Source: Paenibacillus sp. BIHB 4019 (lineage in GTDB: Bacteria > Bacillota > Bacilli > Paenibacillales > Paenibacillaceae). Taken from it: a DNA stretch of 64,000 bases. A program made the translations under genes and the position numbers. The stretch covers positions 4,574,501-4,638,500 of the forward strand of contig NZ_CP016808.1 of the NCBI RefSeq assembly GCF_002741035.1. The letters run 5' to 3'. Shown here in pieces: positions 1-7,860 of the stretch. Position 1 is the stretch's first letter. Each line of letters begins with the position of its first letter. Below the pieces are notes generated by a model, which saw only the letters and a program-made list of their open reading frames with translations, was not told the DNA's origin and did no database searches.

Positions 1-1
1 A

Positions 2-703
2 GTGCTCGGCTTATTGTTTTCGGTTAAGATAAAGGGGCCAGGAGGAATGGAACCGACGGTTCCGAAAAGTCCAGAGGTCAAACCGGATGGTGCAGGAAGC
101 GGCCGTGGACTAGGATTTGGCAATCAGTTTGTGACCCCTGATGGAATACATTTCATGGACGCTTTTCCCAACGACAAGTCGCCAATTGAAGTCCCAAAAA
201 CAGACGTGCAGAAACGATATTTGGAAGAGATGGAGCGGCTGAAGCGAGAGGCTGAGGGGACGGGTGAAGTTCCACCAAGAGTTCCATATTCTAAAGAGGT
301 TGAAATAGCTGATAAACAGGGAAACCCTTTAGGAGAGTTTGATGAAATAGATTTAGTGAATAAAGTCTTTCATGAAGATAAAAGCGCTGAAGGATTATCG
401 GTTATTAGCCCTAAAACAGGGAAACCATTCCAAACCGCTGATAAATGGGCCGAAAAACAAATTTATGCAAAAACAAAGGAAAGAATACTAAATCTTAAAA
501 AGGTTGATCATACTAGACCGACGAAAAATGGAAGCGTCGAGATACCTACACTTGATGAAATAAAAGATGTTAGAAGGTTTAATTTTAGAATGAATGCAGA
601 TACACCGGAGTTAAGAGAAGCTGTACAGAAAGTTATTGAAAAACTCAAAAAAGAATTCCCGGATTATACTTTTACTGCTGAGTTTGGAAAAGGAGGAAGT
701 TGA
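2..703 (+). CDS. C-terminal part of a polymorphic-toxin-like protein (5' end outside window)
   Basis: The frame is open from the first bases of the window, so this is probably the 3' end of a longer gene. The GTG at position 2 is just the first usable codon. The visible 233 residues have a Gly/Pro-rich low-complexity linker (about 20-95) and then a hydrophilic Lys/Glu-rich domain of about 135 residues. There is no signal peptide and no membrane segment. A Pro-rich linker, a charged C-terminal cap and an immediately overlapping small acidic gene form the usual layout of the toxin end of a WXG/LXG- or RHS-type polymorphic toxin. I recognise no catalytic motif, so the toxin activity is unknown. 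Toxin status is inferred from architecture and neighbour only. Confidence 0.5.
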   Translation: MLGLLFSVKIKGPGGMEPTVPKSPEVKPDGAGSGRGLGFGNQFVTPDGIHFMDAFPNDKSPIEVPKTDVQKRYLEEMERLKREAEGTGEVPPRVPYSKEVEIADKQGNPLGEFDEIDLVNKVFHEDKSAEGLSVISPKTGKPFQTADKWAEKQIYAKTKERILNLKKVDHTRPTKNGSVEIPTLDEIKDVRRFNFRMNADTPELREAVQKVIEKLKKEFPDYTFTAEFGKGGS

Positions 704-705
704 TT

Positions 706-1035
706 GTGGCTGTTTCAGCAATAATTCTCGAACCACAAAACGAATTTGAACAACATTTTAGTATTCCAATAGCTACACAAAATTTCTTTGAAAGATACTG
801 GATACCTGCAATTGAGTCAATAAATACAGAGTGGATTGTGGGTATTAGGTATGGAATAGATGTCACAAAAGAAGATGCTGTTTGTTTGATACATGAACTT
901 AGTTTACTTAAAGACTGGGCACAAAGAAATTTACAGGGTAATGTGCAAGAACAAATACTATCAAGAATTGTTCTTCTTGAAACTAAGCTTCCTACTGCTT
1001 TTCAACGAGGAGATACTGTGGTTTTTATTGGGTGA
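706..1035 (+). CDS. probable immunity protein for the upstream toxin-like gene
   Basis: This small soluble protein of 109 residues has no signal peptide. It has alternating hydrophobic and acidic segments typical of immunity proteins, but no family that I can name. I chose the GTG at 706 because AGGAGG at 691-696 lies nine bases before it. A TTG at 700, which overlaps the stop of the preceding gene as TTGA, is only three bases from that site. Either way the genes are translationally coupled. The expected role is binding and neutralising the toxin domain in the producing cell. The basis is context rather than homology. Confidence 0.5.
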   Translation: MAVSAIILEPQNEFEQHFSIPIATQNFFERYWIPAIESINTEWIVGIRYGIDVTKEDAVCLIHELSLLKDWAQRNLQGNVQEQILSRIVLLETKLPTAFQRGDTVVFIG

Positions 1036-1227
1036 ATAGAGTAATGCATTGATTTCATGCCTTTCAAGTTTTTTCTTTGAGGGGGATACCCAGTGCCGAA
1101 TGGACCCATCATTCAACCAATAACACAGTTAACCCATGTAATACCCGTATAAAGATTTCACCATTTCGGTTGTACGCACATCAATTGCTTTAATTTTATA
1201 ACCTAAATAACGCTATTCCGTTACATT

Positions 1228-1274
1228 AAACAGGTTGATTATGGTCAGATACCACCGTAATTGACCTGTTTTTT
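1228..1274 (+). terminator. Rho-independent terminator after the toxin/immunity pair
   Basis: An 18-base stem (1228-1245 with 1254-1271) has three G-T wobbles, an 8-base loop and a run of T. It lies about 190 bases after the immunity gene. Confidence 0.75.
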
Positions 1275-1777
1275 GTTATGTTCGTTTTCTTGCGTTTTTT
1301 TCAAATTTACTCGCAACTGTAGAATACGCCGCCCCGATAGGGAAGATGAAATAGCAATAAGTCGCATCTTTTAGGGGAGATACTGCCACTATTAAGAGTA
1401 GGACAGCTAAAACGAAAGTTTTTTCATATCGTCTGCAACTTAACTATGGGGAACAATAAACACATTACTCAACCTATAACGCATGACACCCCAAGTAATA
1501 AGCCGCAATGCGAGTAAGCTCCCCGTATTGTGGCTTTCTTATATTCTGAATGATCTTAACGGACATTAAAAAACATCCATAGTGCCGAATGATTCGGACG
1601 ACACTATCCAAGTAAACGTAAATTTCATAATCCCCGTAACAAAAATACTTTCACATATGATTACACAAAGCATGTATGTTGCTGAACATATTCCAGCAGG
1701 TGAATGGTTCCTAAATCATTTAATGATAAATCCTTAAGTAGACAAAATTCGTCTATGCAAAACTGCGAAAAAGTCCA
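1275..1777. other. non-coding stretch with dyads; no gene seen
   Basis: No reading frame with a ribosome binding site is visible on either strand. The stretch holds a hairpin at 1502-1534 (11 pairs, two wobbles, followed by TTTCTT) and a dyad at 1579-1607 built on CCGAATGATTCGG. The 11-mer AGTGCCGAATG inside that dyad also occurs at 1092-1102, and a loosely similar segment about ten bases long sits near 1110 and 1460. It may be eroded toxin-cassette or mobile DNA, but nothing proves this. Confidence 0.4.
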
Positions 1778-1835
1778 TTGAAGGAAGCAAAAGGGCAGAG
1801 TAGAATAAAGGAGCTATCATTGAGAATTATTATCA
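1778..1835 (+). promoter_or_regulatory. promoter with Fur box for binding protein 1
   Basis: TTGAAG (1778-1783), a 17-base spacer and TAGAAT (1801-1806) form a sigma-A promoter. TGAGAATTATTATCA at 1821-1835 matches the 7-1-7 Fur consensus TGATAATNATTATCA except at one base. It sits just downstream of the expected start of transcription, where a bound repressor would block it. Confidence 0.8.
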
Positions 1836-1854
1836 TATAAAAGGGAGAGGTCTT

Positions 1855-2898
1855 ATGTTTGTTTCGTTATTTTCTGTTTCCAAACGATTGATTTTCGTGG
1901 GCGCGGCAGCTGTGCTCATGCTGCTGCTTGCAGCCTGCGGCTCGAATGCAGGCCATTCAGCGGAGGGAACGGGCTCGACGCAGCCTGCCTCCGCCGCCGC
2001 AGCAGCTGAGTCTGCATCTGCACAGCCAGCAGCGACGCAAGAGCAGGCTGCAGCCCGCATCTATAAGGATGTTATGGGCAGGGAAGTAGAGCTGCCAAGC
2101 AATCCGCAGCGAATCGTTGCGCATTATTATGCTTCTGAGATGATGGCGCTTGGTTTTCCGATGGTAGGTACGAACTTCCTAAATGCCAAAGCGGTTCTCG
2201 GAGAGGAGAAGCTGCAAGGCATTGAAGATGTTAGCGGTGAGGGCGTATCGACGAATTTGGAGAAGGTGCTGGCGCTGGAGCCTGATCTTATTATCGTGCC
2301 AAATTTTCTGGATGCGGCAGAGTTCGAGGAATTGTCCAAAATCGCCCCAACGGTGGTCATTGATTACAGCGGCGACATTTTCAGCCGTCTGCGCTCCTTG
2401 AGCGAAATTGTCGGCAAGCCGGAGCAAGCTGAAGAGTGGATCAAAAAGTATGAGGCGAAAAGCGAAGAGAAGCGCGAGCAGTTGAAGCCGATTGTTGCAG
2501 CGGGCGGAACAGCTTCAGCGTTCGTTGTGCATGTAGACGGCAAGCTGTATATTTATGGGCCGCAGCGTTTGGGGCCAACAATGTATGATGCGCTAGGATT
2601 TAAAGCGCCGAACAAAGTGGCCGAGCTGTTCAAGGACAGCAAGGACTTGTGGAAGGAAATATCGCTAGAGACGCTGCCGGATTTTGCTGGCGACCATATA
2701 TTCCTGATATTGCAGGATGACAACGAGGATGCCAAGAAGGGCACGGAAGAAATAATTAACGGCCCTGTGTGGAAAAACATCCCTGCGGTAAAAAATGGCC
2801 ATGCCTATATCGTGGGCAAACGCTGGTCGTTCAACGATCCGCTTACACTCGACTGGCTGCTGGATGAAATGACGAATGAGCTGCTAGCGAAGCAATAA
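1855..2898 (+). CDS. iron-siderophore ABC transporter substrate-binding lipoprotein (pair 1)
   Basis: This 347-residue class III (TroA/FecB-like) binding protein is anchored outside the membrane and should deliver a ferric siderophore to a FecCD permease. The first 28 residues form a lipoprotein signal ending in the lipobox LAAC. A disordered Ala/Ser/Gln linker follows, then the binding domain (about 65-345) with typical blocks such as PQRIV, LEPDLIIVPN and WKNIPAV. GGGAGAGG precedes the ATG. The Fur box upstream supports iron repression. The gene has its own terminator and no permease next to it, so it probably shares the FecCD pair at 23-25 kb. Its mature domain resembles the C-terminal domain of the regulator that follows. 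The ligand cannot be read from the sequence. Confidence 0.88.
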   Translation: MFVSLFSVSKRLIFVGAAAVLMLLLAACGSNAGHSAEGTGSTQPASAAAAAESASAQPAATQEQAAARIYKDVMGREVELPSNPQRIVAHYYASEMMALGFPMVGTNFLNAKAVLGEEKLQGIEDVSGEGVSTNLEKVLALEPDLIIVPNFLDAAEFEELSKIAPTVVIDYSGDIFSRLRSLSEIVGKPEQAEEWIKKYEAKSEEKREQLKPIVAAGGTASAFVVHVDGKLYIYGPQRLGPTMYDALGFKAPNKVAELFKDSKDLWKEISLETLPDFAGDHIFLILQDDNEDAKKGTEEIINGPVWKNIPAVKNGHAYIVGKRWSFNDPLTLDWLLDEMTNELLAKQ

Positions 2899-2947
2899 GC
2901 GGCTAAGAGCAAGCCGTATACGAGTATAACCATAATCGTAATATTAT

Positions 2948-2991
2948 GAAGCCTTCATGCGTTTTTTTGGCGCGGGAAAGCTTCTTTTTTT
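2948..2991 (+). terminator. terminator after binding protein 1
   Basis: An imperfect stem (GAAGC at 2948-2952 with GCTTC at 2980-2984, continued by TTC/GAA and GCG/CGC) is followed by seven T. Confidence 0.65.
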
Positions 2992-3067
2992 GCCTGTTTT
3001 TAAAAACAACCATCCTTAAGCTCTTCCGACTGCAGATGGGTGGACGGGGACAGGCAGCTATGAGCCG

Positions 3068-3123
3068 TTTACGCCTCTCCCGGAATCTTTTATAATGGGA
3101 GCATATATTGATAACGGTTATCA
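3068..3123 (+). promoter_or_regulatory. promoter with Fur-like dyad for AraC regulator 1
   Basis: TTTACG (3068-3073), 17 bases and a perfect TATAAT (3091-3096) are followed by the palindrome TGATAACGGTTATCA (3109-3123). This keeps the outer half-sites of a Fur box and covers the early transcribed region. Confidence 0.7.
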
Positions 3124-3140
3124 CTTGCGGGAGGTAAATG

Positions 3141-4763
3141 ATGGCATATCAGCATGATGGACAAGCGGCTGCGCTTCCTCCAGCACTTTTGTTCTCGGGG
3201 CTGGAGTATCGGCTCTATGACTGCCATAAAGGTGAAGAGCAGGGTAAAGGGCGGGCCTTCGTCTGGCTGGCCGCCTATACGCTGCTGGCCGTCACGCAGG
3301 GGCAGGGCACCATTACGATTAATGGGGTGAGCCATCCCGCTGCATACGGCAAATGCTTTTTGCTGGCGCCCAATACCGCTATCGGCGTCGAAAGCGAAGC
3401 TTTTCAGCCGATTCGATTATACGAGCTCTCTTTCGAGATCGGTGCACAGGATGAGGAGCTGCTTGCGGATGGCGGGGAAATGGTTTTTGAGCCGTTTGCA
3501 TTATTGGAAGATATGCTGCTGTCGCTTCGCGGCAAGCCGCCCCGTGGAAAGCTGGAGGCGCTCCAGCGCCACATTCAGTTTCAGCAGCTCATGCTGGAAG
3601 TACTGAAGCGCCAGCACAAAGAAGAGGACGAGCCGGATGCCAGAGGGGCAGTGGAGCGGACAATTTCTTTTATGCAGCATTCGTACAAAGAGGAAATTTC
3701 GATTGGACGTCTGGCACAGGAAGTGAACATGAGCCGCTGGCAATATGGGGAAAAGTTCAAAGCATTAACGGGCAGCACGCCAACTGCTTATTTGACTGCA
3801 CTGCGGATCGAGCGGGCAAAGCAGCTGCTGCTGAGCCAAACGGCCCGTGTTCGCGAAATTGCCGGGCGGGTCGGCTTCGGGGATGAATATTATTTCAGCC
3901 GGCGCTTCAAGCAGACGACGGGACTTACACCGACGCAATATATGCAGGAATTCGGTCGCGCTCCGCGTATATTTTCGATTCAATATATCGGCGAGCTGCT
4001 GGCGCTGGGCATTCGCCCGATAGCGGTGAACAGCGCGATGTTTCCTGTTTTTGAGGAGGAGGCGCTGCGCGGCGTTCATGGCATTGAGGAGCCGATTGAT
4101 GCGGAGCAAATTATGCGGCTCAATCCCGATTTAATTTTGTACCCCAGCTTTATAAAGGCAGCGCTCATCGATCAATTGGTGAAAATTGCTCCTATGGCGC
4201 ATGTGAGCTGGAACGATGATGTGTATGGACGGCTGCGTGCGATGGGCGAGCTGCTGGGCAGACAACAGGAGGCGGAGGAGTGGATCGCGGGCTATCTGCA
4301 AAAGGCGGCGCTGGCGCGCGAGCGGATAGGCTGTTGTATCCGCCCGGGCGAGACGGCTTCGGCGTTCGTTTATGTAGATCAGACGCTGTATATGTATGGG
4401 ACGCATCATTTTGGGCACACGCTCTATGAGGGAATCGGCTTTGAGCTGCCTGGGCGTTTGAAAGCATTGACAGAGCGGAATAAGCAGCTGAAATGGATGC
4501 CGATACGGCTTGAGGAGCTGCCGGTTTACGCTGGTGACCGGGTGTTTTTTTCGCTTGCCCCTTCCGGGGTGGATGAACAGCAAGGACGGGCGATTTTGAA
4601 TCATCCGATATGGAACAGCTTGCCCGCCGTCCGCAGCGGCTGCGCCTATATCGTCGACCCAATATGGGGGAATTACAATCCGATTACGCTAGATAAGCAT
4701 TTGGAGGAAGTCGTAAGGCTGCTTGAAGAAACGCGCAAGTACAGCCCTGCTGCTGGTTCCTGA
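3141..4763 (+). CDS. AraC-family regulator with binding-protein-like C-terminal sensor (pair 1, Btr-like)
   Basis: This cytoplasmic activator has three parts: an N-terminal cupin-like region (about 1-150), a double helix-turn-helix AraC domain (about 172-270, with the family blocks VGFGDEYYFSRRFK and TGLTPTQY) and a C-terminal domain (about 275-535) homologous to siderophore-binding proteins but without an export signal. The architecture matches Bacillus Btr, which activates siderophore uptake when ferric siderophore binds its sensor domain. The C-terminal domain shares blocks with binding protein 1 (TASAF, LY-YG, a DP/NP-TLD segment near the end), so the two may sense and carry the same ligand. 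ATG codons at 3138 and 3141 are adjacent; the second is better spaced from GGGAGG. A Fur-like dyad lies in the promoter. Confidence 0.88.
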   Translation: MAYQHDGQAAALPPALLFSGLEYRLYDCHKGEEQGKGRAFVWLAAYTLLAVTQGQGTITINGVSHPAAYGKCFLLAPNTAIGVESEAFQPIRLYELSFEIGAQDEELLADGGEMVFEPFALLEDMLLSLRGKPPRGKLEALQRHIQFQQLMLEVLKRQHKEEDEPDARGAVERTISFMQHSYKEEISIGRLAQEVNMSRWQYGEKFKALTGSTPTAYLTALRIERAKQLLLSQTARVREIAGRVGFGDEYYFSRRFKQTTGLTPTQYMQEFGRAPRIFSIQYIGELLALGIRPIAVNSAMFPVFEEEALRGVHGIEEPIDAEQIMRLNPDLILYPSFIKAALIDQLVKIAPMAHVSWNDDVYGRLRAMGELLGRQQEAEEWIAGYLQKAALARERIGCCIRPGETASAFVYVDQTLYMYGTHHFGHTLYEGIGFELPGRLKALTERNKQLKWMPIRLEELPVYAGDRVFFSLAPSGVDEQQGRAILNHPIWNSLPAVRSGCAYIVDPIWGNYNPITLDKHLEEVVRLLEETRKYSPAAGS

Positions 4764-4897
4764 GTCGTAGGTAACAAGATGGCTGCTGAAGAGCGGCAAG
4801 GAATTTAGAACTATTTTTGCAGAAAATGGTTTTAAAAGCATCCAGAGGAGGTAAGGATTGGGGGAATATTATTTTCAATAGACAGGGGTAGATAGAT

Positions 4898-5551
4898 GTG
4901 AAAAGCAAAAAAATGGTCATTTCCGCAGCGGTGCTTGGCATGGTGCTTACCGGCTCGGCAGGCGTATATGCAGGAAGCAATTTGGAGCAGATTAAAGCTT
5001 ATTTGAATAATGGCTTAAAAATCGAGCTTAATGGCAGCGCGTACACGCTAGTTGATGGCAATGGCGCCAAGCAGGCTCCAATTACTTATAAAGGGTCGAC
5101 CTACTTGCCGGTTCGTTCGATTGCAGACGCTTTGAATGTGCCCGTTACTTACGATGCAGGAAGCAATAAGGTAACCATCGGCAGCAGCTCCTCTACCGGA
5201 GGCGGCGGTACCGATAGCAATGTGTATACGGGCCAGCGTCCGAAGTATTTGCCGGCAGATTTCCCGATTCCAAAAGATGCGAAAATAAAAGAGACGGTGG
5301 AAAACAATCGCGACAACAAAAAATCGGTGTACTTCGTCTATGAGACGAAAAATGGATTAGACTCGCTTGGCGTATCCTACAAAGCTTATTTCCAAACGAA
5401 AGAGCTGACGGATACATCAGAGGATGTAAACAGCAATTCATTAACGATGGTAGGCAAAAAGGGTGATGATTTAGCCGTAACGATTACGGGTGCTCCTGAC
5501 CGGGACAAAGAGGGCTATTACGAAATTACAGTGGTATGGTCAGGCAAGTGA
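4898..5551 (+). CDS. secreted protein with copper-amine-oxidase-N-like stalk domain
   Basis: This 217-residue exported protein has a signal peptide (about 1-26, cleavage near VYAGS). A domain of about 65 residues follows that resembles the stalk/Cu-amine-oxidase-N repeat common in Paenibacillus envelope proteins (the LNG-AYTL and STYLPVRSIADAL blocks). After a Ser/Gly linker the C-terminal half (about 110-217) is a small domain that I do not recognise. The start is the GTG at 4898; the ribosome binding site is weak. No operon partner is evident. A wall-associated or binding role is plausible, but nothing in the sequence names a substrate. Confidence 0.7.
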   Translation: MKSKKMVISAAVLGMVLTGSAGVYAGSNLEQIKAYLNNGLKIELNGSAYTLVDGNGAKQAPITYKGSTYLPVRSIADALNVPVTYDAGSNKVTIGSSSSTGGGGTDSNVYTGQRPKYLPADFPIPKDAKIKETVENNRDNKKSVYFVYETKNGLDSLGVSYKAYFQTKELTDTSEDVNSNSLTMVGKKGDDLAVTITGAPDRDKEGYYEITVVWSGK

Positions 5552-5590
5552 TATAGTAGTTGAAGCAGGCTGTTATACTCGGTTTGAGAG

Positions 5591-5624
5591 CAAGCGGACA
5601 CAGGGTTTTCCTGTCGTCCGCTTG
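5591..5624 (+). terminator. probable terminator after the stalk-domain gene
   Basis: A stem of 14 pairs with one bulge (5591-5604 with 5610-5624) and a five-base loop is followed by a short T-rich run. Confidence 0.55.
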
Positions 5625-5854
5625 TTTGCGTTGGAGCTGTTGTATAAATTTTTACATAAGATAAATAACAATTTAGCAAAATCTATTACTATTCGTATCG
5701 AATAGGTCGATAGTATTATTAGTATCTGTTGAATTATGTATTGAACGAGTTTGAGGGGAAACTTTCGGCAGATCATATATAGATATATAGATAAAAGAGA
5801 GGAGGAGTGGTTAATGTTTAGAATTATCTGATAAATAAAGCGGTATAAGGCTAT

Positions 5855-5986
5855 GGTTCGAATGGGAACTTGGCAAGTTTCAGTAATAGAACTTTAGTCG
5901 CAGTCACGGGTGGGAAACAAATAGAATGCAGCCAACTGCAACAGCCAGGCGACTGAGCCGCGAACGAACCGTCCCAATCCTTTTTT
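5855..5986 (+). ncRNA. candidate structured leader RNA upstream of the chemoreceptor gene
   Basis: A closing stem GGTTCG (5855-5860) / CGAACC (5965-5970) encloses AGTCGC (5896-5901) / GCGACT (5949-5954) and a hairpin TGCAG/CTGCA (5927-5940). AAGTT at 5875-5879 can pair either with AACTT upstream (5867-5871) or with AACTT downstream (5890-5894), a choice typical of a switching RNA. A run of six T ends at 5986, about 40 bases before the gene. Some blocks (GGCAA, CACGGG, CAGCCAGG) recall a c-di-GMP-I riboswitch, but its core bases do not fit, so I assign no class. Confidence 0.4.
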
Positions 5987-6024
5987 AAGTAGCATTACAT
6001 CATACACATAGGAGCGTTGACAGA

Positions 6025-7779
6025 ATGCAGTTCATAAAACGAATGTCCTTTTTCTCAAAAAATTTGCTGCTTGCCTTCTTTAACATCGTATTAATTGGAT
6101 CGATCTTAATTGCATCAGGTTACATCATTCAAAAGGATATTTTGATTAAGCAGCTTCGTGGACAAATTAGCGCCATTACACAGGAATGGGCACAGGAAAT
6201 GGAACCTGCGAAAATCCAGCAAGCCATTACTGAGAAAAGCTACGAAGGCGCTACTCAATTGGAATTGAAAGCAACGCTGGATCTGATACATAAATATAAC
6301 CCGAATATTGCACAGGCTTATGTATTCGGAACGGAGTTGACGAATGGCAATCAAACGTCAATTATTGCTATGCCTACAAGTCTCGTAGAAGCCTTCTCCG
6401 CTGAAAACATGGGTGTTGGCACGATGTATGAGCAGCCAGCAGCGATGTCGACCGCTGTAGGGGAGATGCTGATAACAGGAGTGCCTACATTCACGAGCTT
6501 TTACACCGATGATTTCGGCATTTGGACGACGATTCTTTATCCCATCAAAGACAGCGGCGGCAACGTATTCGCTTTCTTCGCGGCGGATGTAGATGCGAGC
6601 GCGGTGCCTAACGGCCTGCACACGCTGCTGATCAGCGGCATTTCGATCATGCTCATTTTCCTTGTGCTCATTTTCTTGCTTCAGTTCTTCGTTTCGCGTA
6701 TGACCATGAAGCCCATCAAAGAGCTGATTAAAGGCATTGAAGAAGTAAGCGCAGGCAACTTGAATGTCGAGCTGAAATCGGGCGTCGACGATCTTGGTGT
6801 CGTTAATCACAAGTTCAACATTATGATTCGCAAAATTAACGACATGATGGTCAAAGTGCGTCTAACTTCGCATGCTGTCACAGATTCGGCTAAATCCTTG
6901 TATGAATTTTCCGAGAAGAACAGCAAAACGGTAGAGGAAATTACCGAAAACATGCGGGAAATCAACATCGAAATTGCCAATCAGGAGTTGTCCTCCGGGG
7001 AGGCTGCCAAAGCGATGAACGAAATGTCGACCGTTATTCAGAACATTGCTCACAGCTCGTCAAGCGTTGCAGAAGAAGCTGGCGATATGGAGCACAAATC
7101 GAAGGAAGGCAATAAAGTCGTAGGACAGGTTGTTGAGCAGATGGAGCAGATTGAAAAGTTTGTGGTCGAATCCTCCAGTGCCATTCAATCCCTTGCCAGC
7201 CGTTCACAGGAAATTGAAAATATCGTTTCGCTCATTATGGGCGTTGCGACGCAGACCAATCTTCTGGCGCTAAATGCAGCGATTGAAGCGGCAAGAGTCG
7301 GCGAACATGGCAAAGGTTTTGCAGTCGTAGCAGGCGAGGTTCGCAAACTGGCTGAGCAGTCCAATAGCTCGGCAACGCAAATTTCCGGATTGATTAAAGA
7401 AATCCAGCAGGAAATTACGACAGCTGTCCATGCACTGAATCTGGGAACAGGCCAAGTTCGTACGGGCTTGCAAATTTCCAGCGAGACGGGTTCGCTGCTG
7501 GACGATATTTTGTCCGCTACCCGCAGTGTAACGCTGCAAATTCAAGAAGTATCGAGCTCCACAGAGCAAATTTCGGCAGGTACGGAAGAATTGACGGCTA
7601 CGGCTGAAAATCTTTCGGCTTCCGCAGGAATTACAGCAGCAAACAGTGCGAAAATTTCCAAATCCATCGCCGAGCAAAAAGAATCGATGAATGCCATTGT
7701 GGAATCATCGACACAATTGACGCAAATGTCGGAAGAGCTGCAGGAGCTCATCAACCATTTCCAAGTCCGTACTTCTTAA
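6025..7779 (+). CDS. methyl-accepting chemotaxis protein
   Basis: This 584-residue transmembrane chemoreceptor would signal to CheA/CheW. It has TM1 (about 13-33), an extracellular sensor of about 165 residues of Cache size, TM2 (about 199-222), a HAMP linker (about 224-276) and a long cytoplasmic coiled coil. The conserved hairpin tip is present with the signature [15 protein letters not shown]. There is no C-terminal pentapeptide for CheR binding. AGGAG lies ten bases before the ATG. The gene sits 80 bases before the NRPS-like gene with no terminator between them, so both may share a transcript. A probable structured leader lies upstream. The ligand is unknown. Confidence 0.92.
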   Translation: MQFIKRMSFFSKNLLLAFFNIVLIGSILIASGYIIQKDILIKQLRGQISAITQEWAQEMEPAKIQQAITEKSYEGATQLELKATLDLIHKYNPNIAQAYVFGTELTNGNQTSIIAMPTSLVEAFSAENMGVGTMYEQPAAMSTAVGEMLITGVPTFTSFYTDDFGIWTTILYPIKDSGGNVFAFFAADVDASAVPNGLHTLLISGISIMLIFLVLIFLLQFFVSRMTMKPIKELIKGIEEVSAGNLNVELKSGVDDLGVVNHKFNIMIRKINDMMVKVRLTSHAVTDSAKSLYEFSEKNSKTVEEITENMREINIEIANQELSSGEAAKAMNEMSTVIQNIAHSSSSVAEEAGDMEHKSKEGNKVVGQVVEQMEQIEKFVVESSSAIQSLASRSQEIENIVSLIMGVATQTNLLALNAAIEAARVGEHGKGFAVVAGEVRKLAEQSNSSATQISGLIKEIQQEITTAVHALNLGTGQVRTGLQISSETGSLLDDILSATRSVTLQIQEVSSSTEQISAGTEELTATAENLSASAGITAANSAKISKSIAEQKESMNAIVESSTQLTQMSEELQELINHFQVRTS

Positions 7780-7806
7780 TCCCGGTATAACTATCATAAA
7801 GGGAGC

Positions 7807-7850
7807 CCTGTGGCTGCTTGGCAGCTGCGGGGGAAATCCCCCACAGGAGG
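7807..7850 (+). promoter_or_regulatory. RNA three-way junction that partly buries the ribosome binding site
   Basis: CCTGT (7807-7811) can pair with ACAGG (7843-7847), enclosing hairpins GCTGC/GCAGC (7813-7825) and GGGGG/CCCCC (7829-7842). The AGGAGG ribosome binding site (7845-7850) of the NRPS-like gene overlaps the closing stem. This suggests translational control or a fixed low rate of initiation. Confidence 0.5.
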
Positions 7851-7860
7851 TTTTACAATT

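Noticed and set aside
5855..5986. Calling the chemoreceptor leader a c-di-GMP-I riboswitch
   Set aside because: GGCAA, CACGGG and CAGCCAGG are present, but the conserved GNRA-capped stem and the ACGCAAAG core are not, so I kept it as an unassigned structured leader.
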